Part shown: piece by piece, positions 1 through 7,922 of the stretch
Layout of the letters: every line of letters begins with the position of its first letter
How positions within the stretch are numbered: position 1 is the stretch's first letter
From: Massilia arenae
Lineage (GTDB): Bacteria; Pseudomonadota; Gammaproteobacteria; Burkholderiales; Burkholderiaceae_D
DNA length: 64,000 nucleotides
Reading direction: 5' to 3'
NCBI RefSeq assembly: GCF_008014745.1
Contig: NZ_VPFD01000026.1
Location: 1-64,000, forward strand
Made by a program: the position numbers and the translations under genes
The notes under the pieces: generated by a model
The model's input: only the letters and a program-made list of their open reading frames with translations
The model's database searches: none
What the model was told of the DNA's origin: nothing

Positions 1-83
1 TGATCTATGGCGTCATTCGAACCGGCAAGCCATTTGACGCCAATTATCTTCACAAAAATCTTGCAATCCAAGACGGTATCTGA
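1..83 (+). pseudogene. C-terminal tail of a transposase-like protein, cut by window edge
   Basis: The reading frame opening at base 3 runs without stop for 26 codons and ends in TGA at 81-83. It reads IYGVIRTGKPFDAN and ends AIQDGI. The GVxxxGKPFD pattern resembles the C-terminus of IS110-type transposases as I remember them, but so short a piece cannot settle the family. The stop codon lies inside a copy of the TCTGACCCTAATT repeat that recurs just downstream, so element end and gene end coincide. Whether the gene is intact lies outside the window. Confidence 0.35.
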
Positions 84-91
84 CCCTAATT
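79..91 (-). repeat. Short copy of the GACTCTGACCC repeat
   Basis: TCTGACCCTAATT here is the exact reverse complement of the first 13 bases of the hairpin arm at 211-223. It overlaps the stop codon of the upstream transposase-like tail. Confidence 0.6.
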
Positions 92-210
92 AATTTGGAG
101 GCCAAAAATGGCCTGGGAATAAGGCTTTGGTGAGAATTGGCAGAAAAATTGGCAGGATGAATCGATGTTCCCGAAAGACGGGCGATTCAATAGAGCGGAG
201 GGAATAAATA

Positions 211-279
211 AATTAGGGTCAGAGTCGAATTAAATGACAACATCGAAAGTTGTCACTTAATTCGACTCTGACCCCAATT
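211..279. repeat. Near-perfect 31-bp inverted repeat (REP-like hairpin)
   Basis: Arms 211-241 and 249-279 are reverse complements with two mismatches and enclose the 7-base loop ATCGAAA. The arms contain GGGTCAGAGTCGAATTAA. From memory, repeats with this core often flank REP-associated tyrosine transposase genes or other small mobile units in proteobacteria; no such gene lies in the window. The 84-389 stretch holds this hairpin and its sister copies and no convincing gene. Confidence 0.75.
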
Positions 280-353
280 TTTGGGTAATAACTTGGCTGA
301 AACAAGCTGAGGGTGAAGTCGGCGAATTGGGTGGTGTGACAATCTTTCCCAAT

Positions 354-370
354 AATTCGACTCTGACCCT
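354..370 (-). repeat. Third copy of the GACTCTGACCC repeat
   Basis: AATTCGACTCTGACCCT matches 16 of 17 bases of the hairpin arm at 258-274, in the same orientation as that arm. It lies 20 bp beyond the stop codon of the minus-strand helicase gene. Confidence 0.65.
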
Positions 371-389
371 CAATGGACCCTCAATAGGG

Positions 390-1760
390 TTAGCGGTCGC
401 GGCGGGCGGCGGAGGCGGGGCGGGGGCCGTTGTTGCGCTTCGCGGCGGCGGGGGCGCCGGTGCCGGGGGTGCGCGGTTTGTTGCCGCCACCGCCACCGCC
501 ACCGCCACCACCACCGCCGTGGCCACGACCGCCGCCTGGACGACCGCCGCGGCCCGTATGGCCTGGTGCGCCGCTGCGCAGCTGGATCGGCTGCGGTTTG
601 GCGTTCAGGTCGGGCTCGAAGCCGGGGATCACGGCGCGTGGCAGGGTTTGCTTGATCAGCTTTTCGATGTCTTTCAGCATCTGGTGCTCGTCCACGCAGA
701 CCAGCGACACCGCCTCGCCCGTCGCGCCGGCACGGCCGGTACGGCCAATGCGGTGCACATAGTCTTCAGGCACGTTCGGCAGGTCATAGTTCACCACATG
801 CGGCAGCTGGTCGATGTCGATGCCGCGCGCCGCGATGTCGGTGGCCACCAGCACTTGCAGGCTGCCATCCTTGAACTCGGCCAGCGCCTTGGTGCGCGCC
901 GACTGGCTCTTGTTGCCGTGGATCGCCATCGCGCCGATGCCGTCCTTGCCCAGCTGTTCCACCAGCTTGTTGGCGCCATGCTTGGTGCGCGTAAACACCA
1001 GCACCTGGGTCCAGTTGTTGGACTTGATCAGGTGCGCCAGCATCGGATGCTTCTTGTCGCGGTCCACCGGGTGGATTTTCTGCGCGATCACTTCCACCGT
1101 CGAGTTGCGACGTGCCACTTCGATCGATTGCGGATTGTCCAGCAGACGGTCGGCCAGGGCCTTGATGTCGTCCGAGAAGGTGGCCGAGAACAGCAGGTTC
1201 TGGCGCTTCGGCGGCAGCAAGGCCAGCACTTTGCGGATGTCGTGGATGAAGCCCATGTCCAGCATGCGGTCGGCTTCGTCAAGGATCAGGATTTCGACCT
1301 TCGACAGATCGATCGTGCCCTGGCCCGCGTGGTCCAGCAGGCGGCCCGGGGTGGCGACCAGGATGTCGACGCCTTGCTTGAGCAGCTTGATTTGCGGGTT
1401 GATGCCGACGCCGCCGAAGATCACGGCCGAATTCAGGTTCGTGTACTTGCCGTACAGGCGCACGCTTTCCTCGACCTGGGCCGCGAGCTCGCGGGTCGGG
1501 GTCAGCACCAGCGCGCGGATGACGCGCGGCGCGGTCTTGTTGCGCTGGGCGGCGCCCACAGCGTCGCTCGACAGGCGATGCAGGATCGGCAGGGTGAAGC
1601 CGGCGGTCTTGCCGGTGCCGGTCTGGGCGCCGGCCAGCAGGTCGCCGCCGTTCAGGACGGCCGGGATGGCCTGGCTCTGGATCGGCGTCGGGGCGGTATA
1701 ACCTTGTTCGGTCACCGCGCGCACGATCGCGTCAGAGAGACCAAGTGAAGAGAATGACAT
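390..1760 (-). CDS. rhlE: DEAD-box ATP-dependent RNA helicase RhlE
   Basis: A 456-residue DEAD-box helicase that unwinds RNA in ribosome assembly or RNA decay. The order of motifs is complete: Q motif TPIQSQAIP (Gln28), Walker A AQTGTGKT (Lys51), PTREL, DEAD, SAT, and HRIGRTGR in the second RecA lobe. The C-terminal tail is Gly/Arg-rich with a run of about a dozen glycines, typical of RhlE-type RNA-binding tails. The start MSFSSLG at 1760 is chosen because homology begins there; the open frame extends to 2006, but those 82 codons look non-coding. The polyglycine tract is encoded by a GGT/GGC triplet repeat. Transcription runs toward the repeat scar at the window start. Confidence 0.95.
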   Translation of the reverse strand: MSFSSLGLSDAIVRAVTEQGYTAPTPIQSQAIPAVLNGGDLLAGAQTGTGKTAGFTLPILHRLSSDAVGAAQRNKTAPRVIRALVLTPTRELAAQVEESVRLYGKYTNLNSAVIFGGVGINPQIKLLKQGVDILVATPGRLLDHAGQGTIDLSKVEILILDEADRMLDMGFIHDIRKVLALLPPKRQNLLFSATFSDDIKALADRLLDNPQSIEVARRNSTVEVIAQKIHPVDRDKKHPMLAHLIKSNNWTQVLVFTRTKHGANKLVEQLGKDGIGAMAIHGNKSQSARTKALAEFKDGSLQVLVATDIAARGIDIDQLPHVVNYDLPNVPEDYVHRIGRTGRAGATGEAVSLVCVDEHQMLKDIEKLIKQTLPRAVIPGFEPDLNAKPQPIQLRSGAPGHTGRGGRPGGGRGHGGGGGGGGGGGGNKPRTPGTGAPAAAKRNNGPRPASAARRDR

Positions 1761-2014
1761 AGATTTTTCAGTAAAAAACGGCCCGTCGCCACAGTGGCGG
1801 CAAGTCCTGGAATCGGGTTGATGCGGGCGCGCAATCAAGCGCTCGCCCGGACGCTGCCGCGCAAGGCGGTTAGCAGGAATTATAGTGAAGTTAGTTTCAC
1901 CATAGAAAGTTTTTGCGCCATTACTATGTAATGCTTTGTAAGACGCCTGGTCAAAAGCAAGCGGGCTACCGGCAAGCGCAGCCTGCCAGTAGCCCGACCA
2001 GTACAACCGGTATT

Positions 2015-2803
2015 TTACGCGAAAGGCGAAAGCAGCGGGACCAGCGCGCCGAAAACCTTCGGACCGGCGGCGATCACATCGCCTTTGTTCAGGTAATCGG
2101 ACTCGCCGTCGAATTCGCCGACGATGCCGCCTGCTTCGGTCACGAGCAGGGCGCCGGCCGCGATATCCCAGACCTTGAGGCCTTTTTCGAAATAGCCGTC
2201 GATGCGGCCGGCCGCGACGTTCGCCAGTTCCAGCGCCGCCGAGCCGCCGCTGCGCACGCCGTGGCTGCGCGAGGCGACCACTTCGTACATGCGCAGGTAT
2301 TCGGCCAGCGCGCGTGGATCGGGACCGTGGCCGGCCGACAGCAGGGCGCGGCCGATACGCTCGGTCGGGCGCACGCGGATGCGCTTGTCGTTCAGGTAGG
2401 CGCCGGCGCCCTTGGTCGCGGTGAACAGGTCGTTGCGGACCGGGTCGTAGACCAGGCCATTGGTGATCACGCCGCGCTGCTTGAGCGCGATCGAGATGCA
2501 GTAGTTAGGATAGCCGTGCAGGAAGTTGGTGGTGCCATCGATCGGGTCGATGATCCACACGTTTTCACTCTCGTCGTTCAAGTTGCTGGACGCGCCGCTT
2601 TCTTCCGCCAGGATGGCGTGGTCGGGATAGGCCTTGAGCAGGGTCTCGACGATTGCTTGCTCCGCCGCCTGGTCGACGTCGGTGACGAAATCGTTGTGTT
2701 GCTTCTCAGAGACGACGATGCGATCGATATCGAAGGACGCACGGTTGATGACGGTGGCGGCGCGGCGGGCGGCCTTGATGGCCGTGTTGAGCATTGGGTG
2801 CAT
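2015..2803 (-). CDS. suhB: Inositol monophosphatase family protein SuhB
   Basis: A 262-residue Mg-dependent phosphatase of the inositol monophosphatase family (about 265 residues is usual). Metal-binding motifs are present: EESG (Glu67), WIIDPIDGTTNF (Asp86, Asp89) and WDIAAGALLVTEAGG near residue 216. In enterobacteria SuhB also joins the NusA/NusG ribosomal antitermination complex, so an rRNA-related role is possible here; that is knowledge of the family, not seen in the sequence. The gene is divergent from trmJ with 174 bp between them, a pairing I recall as common in betaproteobacteria. Confidence 0.93.
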   Translation of the reverse strand: MHPMLNTAIKAARRAATVINRASFDIDRIVVSEKQHNDFVTDVDQAAEQAIVETLLKAYPDHAILAEESGASSNLNDESENVWIIDPIDGTTNFLHGYPNYCISIALKQRGVITNGLVYDPVRNDLFTATKGAGAYLNDKRIRVRPTERIGRALLSAGHGPDPRALAEYLRMYEVVASRSHGVRSGGSAALELANVAAGRIDGYFEKGLKVWDIAAGALLVTEAGGIVGEFDGESDYLNKGDVIAAGPKVFGALVPLLSPFA

Positions 2804-2977
2804 GGAGGCTTATCCGTAAAAAACGCGAACGCCCACTCACGCACCTTGGGGGCGTCGTGAACGATCAGCTATTGAAGAGTGATTAAAGAGCAGGGCAGTG
2901 TCGAAACGGCTACAATCGCGGGCTTGTCCCCGCCATCCTGAAAAACCGTCCGCAATGCGCGATGGTCGCTATTGTAA

Positions 2978-3739
2978 ATGAACCCGACCCAAACCGACAC
3001 TTCTCTTTTCAAACGCCTCCGCTTCGTCCTGGTCGAGACCAGCCGCGCCGGCAACGTCGGCTCGGTCGCGCGCGCTATGAAGACGATGGGCTTTTCCGAC
3101 CTGGTGCTGGTCGCCCCCAAATGCGAGAACCCGCAGACCGACCCCGAAGCGGTAGCCTTCGCCAGTGGCGCCATCGACGTGCTCTCCAACGCGCGCATCG
3201 TCGCCGACATCAACGCGGCGCTGGATGGCTGCAACTTCGCCGCCGCGGTCTCGGCCCGCCTGCGCGAATTCTCGCCGCCGGTCTGGACCCCGCGCGCCTT
3301 CGCCGACCATGCCGGCAGCCAGCCCGACCTGCGCCCGGCCATCGTGTTCGGCAATGAGCGGGTCGGCCTGCCGAACGGGATCGTCGAAAGCTGCAACGTC
3401 CTGATCAACATCCCGGCCAACCCGGACTACTCGTCGCTCAACCTGTCGCAGGCGGCCCAGGTGCTGGCCTACGAAGCGCGCATGGCCGCGGTGGGCGACG
3501 GCATCGACGCGCGTGGCGTGGGCTTCCACGGCGAGGCGGCAAGCGTGACCCAGGTCGACGGCATGTATGCGCACCTCGAACAGGCGCTGGTTGCGATCGG
3601 CTTCCTGAATGCCGACAGTCCCAAGAAGCTGATGCCGCGCCTGAAGCGCCTGTTCGCGCGCACCGGCCTCGAGACCGAAGAAGTCAACATCCTGCGCGGC
3701 ATCGCGAGCGCGATCCTAAAGGACCGGCCCCCACGCTGA
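2978..3739 (+). CDS. trmJ: tRNA (cytidine/uridine-2'-O-)-methyltransferase TrmJ
   Basis: A 253-residue SPOUT-fold RNA methyltransferase expected to methylate the 2'-O of nucleotide 32 in tRNA anticodon loops with S-adenosylmethionine. The N-terminus FVLVETSRAGNVGSVARAM is the SpoU signature; IVFGNERVGLPN and SSLNLSQAAQVLAYE form the knotted cofactor site. Length fits TrmJ (about 245). It is divergent from suhB, and the region between carries a TACAAT -10-like box on this strand around 2911. Confidence 0.92.
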   Translation: MNPTQTDTSLFKRLRFVLVETSRAGNVGSVARAMKTMGFSDLVLVAPKCENPQTDPEAVAFASGAIDVLSNARIVADINAALDGCNFAAAVSARLREFSPPVWTPRAFADHAGSQPDLRPAIVFGNERVGLPNGIVESCNVLINIPANPDYSSLNLSQAAQVLAYEARMAAVGDGIDARGVGFHGEAASVTQVDGMYAHLEQALVAIGFLNADSPKKLMPRLKRLFARTGLETEEVNILRGIASAILKDRPPR

Positions 3740-3786
3740 GCCGTATTGCACGCTGTCCGTACAGCCGCATGGCGTACACTGAGGGC

Positions 3787-4353
3787 ATGGCGAATTCACG
3801 CAATACACGCAACAAGTCGGGCAGCGGGTCAGGCAACACTTCGCGCCGGACCTTCCTCGCCGTCGGCGGCCTGGCCGCGCTGGCGCTGGGCGCCGGCGGC
3901 GCCTGGTACCGCGTCACGCATCGGCAAACACCGCATGGCTTCGCGCTCGACGGCGAGGCGCGCGCCGCCCTGCATGCGATCGCACCGGCCATCCTGGACG
4001 GCGCGCTGGCCCATGACCCGGGCCGCCGCCAGCGCCAGCTGGGCGCTGCCATCGACGCCGTCGAAGCCGCCATCCGCGGCCTGCCGCAAGCCACGCAGGA
4101 AGAAGTGCAGGATTTGTTCGGCCTGCTGGCCCTGCGTCCCGCGCGGCGCCTGCTCACCGGCGTGCCGACCGGCTGGGAGAGCGCCGATATCGCCCACGTC
4201 AGCGCCTTCCTGCAGGAGTGGCGCGTGCACCGCCTCAAGCTGATGCGCAGTGCCTACGGCGCATTGCACGACCTGGTGCTGGGCGCCTGGTATGCCCAGC
4301 CGGCCAGCTGGGAGGCGATCGGTTATCCCGGTCCGCCACGGGTGCCGGCATGA
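3787..4353 (+). CDS. Tat-signal small subunit of a GMC-type dehydrogenase
   Basis: A 188-residue protein beginning with a twin-arginine signal, SRRTFLAVGG followed by a hydrophobic Ala/Gly/Leu stretch. The mature part is helical with no cofactor motif, like the gamma subunits of membrane-bound sugar or alcohol dehydrogenases that carry a flavoprotein through the Tat pathway. An upstream in-frame ATG exists at 3769, but GAGGG sits just before 3787, so the later start is preferred. Its TGA overlaps the ATG of the GMC oxidoreductase gene in an ATGA junction, arguing for a stoichiometric complex. The substrate is unknown. Confidence 0.75.
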   Translation: MANSRNTRNKSGSGSGNTSRRTFLAVGGLAALALGAGGAWYRVTHRQTPHGFALDGEARAALHAIAPAILDGALAHDPGRRQRQLGAAIDAVEAAIRGLPQATQEEVQDLFGLLALRPARRLLTGVPTGWESADIAHVSAFLQEWRVHRLKLMRSAYGALHDLVLGAWYAQPASWEAIGYPGPPRVPA

Positions 4354-5969
4354 CGGGCCGCATTCCCGATCCGATCGAGGCTGGCCTCAAACGCGGCTGG
4401 CGCACGATCGACGCCTCGACGCTCGAGCAGGACCGCACCCTGGAGGCCGATGTCGTCATCGTCGGCAGCGGCGCCGGTGGCGCCATCAGCGCCGAGATCC
4501 TGGCCCGTTCCGGCCTGTCGGTGATCGTGGTGGAAGAGGGCCCCTTGAAGTCCTCGCGCGATTTTCAGATGCGCGAGGCCGACGCCTACCCGCAGCTGTA
4601 CCAGGAGTCGGCCGCGCGCAAGACGGCCGACAAGGCGATCAACATCCTGCAGGGCCGCGCCGTCGGCGGCTCGACCACGGTCAACTGGACCTCGAGCTTT
4701 CGCACGCCGCAGCCGACGCTGGACTGGTGGCGCGATCACCACGGCCTGGCATTCGCATCGAACGACGAGCTGGCGCCCTGGTTCGCCATGGCCGAGCGCC
4801 GCACCGGCGTGGTCGACTGGCTGGTGGGGCCGAACGAGAACAACGCCATCCTGCGCCGCGGCGCGGAAAAGCTCGGCATCCCGAGCGCCGCCATCCGCCG
4901 CAACGTGCAGGGCTGCTGGAACCTGGGCTATTGCGGCATGGGTTGCCCCACCAATGCCAAACAGTCGATGCTGGTCACCAGCATCCCGGCGGCGCTCGAT
5001 AATGGCGCCACGCTGATTACGCGGGCGCGCGCCGAACGCCTGCGGCTGCGCGGCCAGAAGGCCGAGGAACTGGTCTGCAGCGCGCTCGGCGCCGATGGCG
5101 TGCTGCCCAGCGGGCGCGAGCTGCGCCTGCGCGCGCGCCACTTCGTGGTCGCGGGCGGCGCCATCAATACCCCGGCGCTGCTGCTGCGTTCGAAGGCGCC
5201 CGATCCCAGCGGACAGCTCGGCAAGCGCACCTTCCTGCACCCGACCCTGATCTCGGCCGGCTTCTACGAGAAGCGGGTCGAGGGCTGGGCCGGGGCGCCG
5301 CAGAGCGTGTATTCCGACCACTTCCTGTCGCGCGATCCGATCGACGGCCCGATGGGCTATATGCTCGAGACGCCGCCGGTGCATCCGCTGCTGGCGGCCA
5401 CCATGATGAGCGGCTTCGGCGAACAGCATGCGGCGGCGATGCGCGACCTGGCCCACCTGGGCGGCATGCTGGCGCTGCTGCGCGACGGCTTCCATGACGA
5501 GTCGCCCGGCGGCATCGTGCGCCTGCGTAGCGACGGCAGCGGCGAGCTCGATTACGAACTGAACGACTACCTGTGGGACGGCGCGCGCCGCGCGCTGCTC
5601 TCCATGGCCGAGATCCAGTTCGCGGCCGGCGCCCGCACCGTGCAGCCGGCGCACGAGAAGGCCCAGCGCTACCGTTCCTGGGCCGAGGCGCGGCGCGAGA
5701 TCGCGGCCCTGCCGCAGCGCGCCCACGTCACGCGCGTGGTCTCGGCCCATGTGATGGGCGGCTGCGCCATGGACGGCGACGAGCGCCGCGGCGTGGTCGA
5801 TCCCAACGGGCGTTACCGGGGACTGGCGAACGTGTCGGTGCATGACGGCTCGCTGTTCCCGACCTCCCTCGGCGCCAATCCGCAGCTGACCATCTACGCC
5901 ATCACGGCGCGCCTTGCGAGCGGCCTGACGGCCAACCTCACGGGCCGCCCGGCCGTGGCGCTGGCATGA
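4350..5969 (+). CDS. GMC-family FAD-dependent oxidoreductase (dehydrogenase large subunit)
   Basis: A 539-residue flavoprotein of the glucose-methanol-choline family. The ADP-binding motif VVIVGSGAGGAISAE lies near residue 33; GRAVGGSTTVNW follows; the C-terminal catalytic region has HVMGGCAMDG (His467) and GANPQLTI (Asn510). Cysteines 189, 195 and 199 (GCWNLGYCGMGC) form a C-x5-C-x3-C cluster reminiscent of the iron-sulfur-binding cysteines of FAD glucose dehydrogenases, also seen in long-chain alcohol oxidases. The protein has no signal of its own and presumably hitch-hikes on the Tat subunit encoded just upstream. The frame is open upstream to 4218, but the ATGA junction and homology favour 4350. 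Confidence 0.88.
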   Translation: MTGRIPDPIEAGLKRGWRTIDASTLEQDRTLEADVVIVGSGAGGAISAEILARSGLSVIVVEEGPLKSSRDFQMREADAYPQLYQESAARKTADKAINILQGRAVGGSTTVNWTSSFRTPQPTLDWWRDHHGLAFASNDELAPWFAMAERRTGVVDWLVGPNENNAILRRGAEKLGIPSAAIRRNVQGCWNLGYCGMGCPTNAKQSMLVTSIPAALDNGATLITRARAERLRLRGQKAEELVCSALGADGVLPSGRELRLRARHFVVAGGAINTPALLLRSKAPDPSGQLGKRTFLHPTLISAGFYEKRVEGWAGAPQSVYSDHFLSRDPIDGPMGYMLETPPVHPLLAATMMSGFGEQHAAAMRDLAHLGGMLALLRDGFHDESPGGIVRLRSDGSGELDYELNDYLWDGARRALLSMAEIQFAAGARTVQPAHEKAQRYRSWAEARREIAALPQRAHVTRVVSAHVMGGCAMDGDERRGVVDPNGRYRGLANVSVHDGSLFPTSLGANPQLTIYAITARLASGLTANLTGRPAVALA

Positions 5970-6931
5970 GCTCGCGCACCCTGCTGCGATGGCTCCTGCT
6001 GGTGCAGGCGCTGGCGGCGCTCGGCATCGGCGCGGCTGGCATGCATTGGCTCGGGATGAACGGCTGGCAGGCCGCCGCGCTGGGGCTGGGCAGCGTGGCG
6101 CTGGTGCGCCTGCTTATCAATACGAACAACTTCCTGATGGCGGCGCGCGCCGCCAGCCCGACGCCGCCCGACTATCGGGTCACCCCGGGCGCCGCCCTGA
6201 AAATGCTCTGGGAAGAGTTCAGCACCAGCATGCTGATGACCTCCTGGCACATGCCGCGCGCGCGGGCGCACACCCGCATCCACCCCGGCTCGACGGCGCC
6301 GCCGGTGCTGCTGGTGCACGGCTACGGCTGCAACAGCGGCTACTGGGCGCATCTGGCGCCGCGGCTGGATGCGGCGCGCATCAGCCACGCCACGCTCGAC
6401 CTGGAACCGCTGACCGGTGACATCGACGGCTATGCCGCGCGCATCGAGGAAGCGGCGCAGCAGCTGCGCGCGCAGGCCGGCGCGGCGCAGCTGATCGTGG
6501 TCGCCCACAGCATGGGCGGGCTGGCGGCGCGCGCCTGGATGCGCACCCATGGCGTGGAGCGGGTGGCGCGCCTCATCACGCTCGGCACGCCGCACCACGG
6601 CACCTGCCTGGCCGCCTTCGGCCTGGGCATTAATGCGGGCCAGATGCGGCGCATGGGCGTGGCCGGACCCGAATGCGCCTGGCTCAACGCGCTCGCGGGC
6701 GGCGAAGCGCCCGAGGTACGCGCGCGGATCGTCTCGCTCTACAGCCACCACGACAACATCATCGCGCCGCAGACCTCGAGCGAACTGCCGGGCGCGCGCA
6801 ACCTGGCGCTGGGCGGCGTGGGCCATGTGGCGCTCGGCCGCAACCCGCGTGTGCTGGCCATGGTCATGGGCGAGATCGAGGCCGTGCGCAGCGACCGTGC
6901 GGCGACTGCCGCAGCGCACCATCATCACTGA
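5966..6931 (+). CDS. Membrane-anchored alpha/beta-hydrolase, lipase-like
   Basis: A 321-residue protein with two N-terminal hydrophobic segments (about residues 7-30 and 35-50) followed by an alpha/beta-hydrolase domain. The oxyanion-hole motif LLVHGYGCNSGYW and nucleophile elbow VVAHSMGGLAAR are clear, and LGTPHHGT is typical of triacylglycerol lipases; a late Asp in YSHHDNIIAP and a His in GGVGHVALG complete a triad. It ends in four histidines, naturally encoded. Its ATG overlaps the GMC gene stop (ATGA), so it is the third gene of that operon. The link to the dehydrogenase (for example release of an alcohol substrate) is inference. Confidence 0.85.
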   Translation: MSSRTLLRWLLLVQALAALGIGAAGMHWLGMNGWQAAALGLGSVALVRLLINTNNFLMAARAASPTPPDYRVTPGAALKMLWEEFSTSMLMTSWHMPRARAHTRIHPGSTAPPVLLVHGYGCNSGYWAHLAPRLDAARISHATLDLEPLTGDIDGYAARIEEAAQQLRAQAGAAQLIVVAHSMGGLAARAWMRTHGVERVARLITLGTPHHGTCLAAFGLGINAGQMRRMGVAGPECAWLNALAGGEAPEVRARIVSLYSHHDNIIAPQTSSELPGARNLALGGVGHVALGRNPRVLAMVMGEIEAVRSDRAATAAAHHHH

Positions 6932-6991
6932 GTCACGACGGCGTCGCCGCGTGGTACAGTGATGTCAACATCGCATTCCCGGAGCGCCATC

Positions 6992-7831
6992 GTGGCCCGT
7001 ATCCTCATCATCGAAGACAACCCAGCAAATATCGAGCTGATGTCGTTCCTGCTCGGCGCCTACGGCCACTCGCCGCTGTCGGCCGCCGACGGCCCGCGTG
7101 GCGTGGCCGCCGCGCGCAGCGAGCGGCCCGACCTGATCGCCTGCGACGTCAACCTGCCCGGCATGGATGGTTTCGCGGTGCTGGCCGCGCTCAAGACCGA
7201 CCCGTCGCTATCCGGCGTGCCGATCCTGGCCGTGACTGCGCTGGCGATGGCGGGCGACCGCGAGAAGGTGCTGGCCGCCGGCTTCGACGGCTACATCAGT
7301 AAACCGATCGAACCGGAGAGTTTCGTCGCCGAGCTCGAAGCCTTCCTGGCTGCCGCGCCCGCAGTTTCTCCTGCAGTTGCTCCTGCTGCCGCGAGCGCGC
7401 CTGCTGCCCGGCCCGTGCCAGCGCAAGGGCCCAGCACCGCGCCTGAAGAACGCACGCTGCTGCTGGTCGACGACGACCGTTTCATGCTGGGTGTGCTGAA
7501 CGACATGCTGGTGGGCCAGCCCTACCGCATACTCAGCGCCTGCTCGGGCGAAGAGGCGCTGGATGTGCTTGACCACGAAGCGGTCGAGGTGATCCTGTGC
7601 GACCAGGCCATGCCCGGCATGCGCGGCACCGAAGTGCTGGCGCGCGCCGCCGAGCGCTATCCCAAGACCGTGCGCCTGATGCTGTCCGGCCAGCCCGACC
7701 TCTCCGAGATCGAGGCGGCGATCGCCAGCGGCGTGGCCGACGGCCACTACGTCAAGCCGCTGGGCGCGCGCACCCTGCGCGAACGGATCGACGAAGCCTT
7801 CCGCCTGCAGAGCCAGCGCGCCGCCGCCTGA
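6992..7831 (+). CDS. Response regulator with two receiver domains and no output domain
   Basis: A 279-residue protein of two CheY-like receivers. Receiver 1 (residues 1-120) has the acidic pair ED at 8-9, phosphoacceptor Asp52 (ACDVNLPGMDG) and Lys in YISKPIEP. An Ala/Pro linker follows. Receiver 2 (about 148-275) has VDDD, phosphoacceptor Asp204 (LCDQAMPGMRG) and the KPLG lysine. No DNA-binding, HD-GYP or GGDEF domain follows, so it likely works by protein contact or phosphotransfer. The GTG start at 6992 is chosen because GGAG lies 7 bases upstream; an ATG at 6959 in the same frame lacks this. No histidine kinase is nearby. Confidence 0.85.
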   Translation: MARILIIEDNPANIELMSFLLGAYGHSPLSAADGPRGVAAARSERPDLIACDVNLPGMDGFAVLAALKTDPSLSGVPILAVTALAMAGDREKVLAAGFDGYISKPIEPESFVAELEAFLAAAPAVSPAVAPAAASAPAARPVPAQGPSTAPEERTLLLVDDDRFMLGVLNDMLVGQPYRILSACSGEEALDVLDHEAVEVILCDQAMPGMRGTEVLARAAERYPKTVRLMLSGQPDLSEIEAAIASGVADGHYVKPLGARTLRERIDEAFRLQSQRAAA

Positions 7832-7866
7832 ACGGGGGCGATGCGATAGCGCCGATCGAAAGATTC

Positions 7867-7884
7867 ATCGAACGACCGTTCGAT
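7867..7884. promoter_or_regulatory. 18-bp palindromic operator, probably for the adjacent TetR regulator
   Basis: ATCGAACGACCGTTCGAT is a perfect 8-bp inverted repeat around a 2-base centre, 38 bp upstream of the TetR-type gene. Size and position fit an autoregulatory TetR operator; binding is inferred. Confidence 0.6.
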
Positions 7885-7922
7885 GTTATCCTTGCGGTAA
7901 TGCACTATTAACTTCGGCCTAC

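Noticed and set aside
327..1748. Long open frame antisense to rhlE
   Set aside because: It mirrors the codons of a clearly recognisable helicase gene and has an Arg/Val/His-rich composition typical of GC-rich antisense frames.
1761..2006. In-frame upstream extension of the RhlE gene by 82 codons
   Set aside because: The extra residues (MYWSGYWQAAL and on) resemble no helicase N-terminus; the family starts with the short segment before the Q motif at MSFSSLG.
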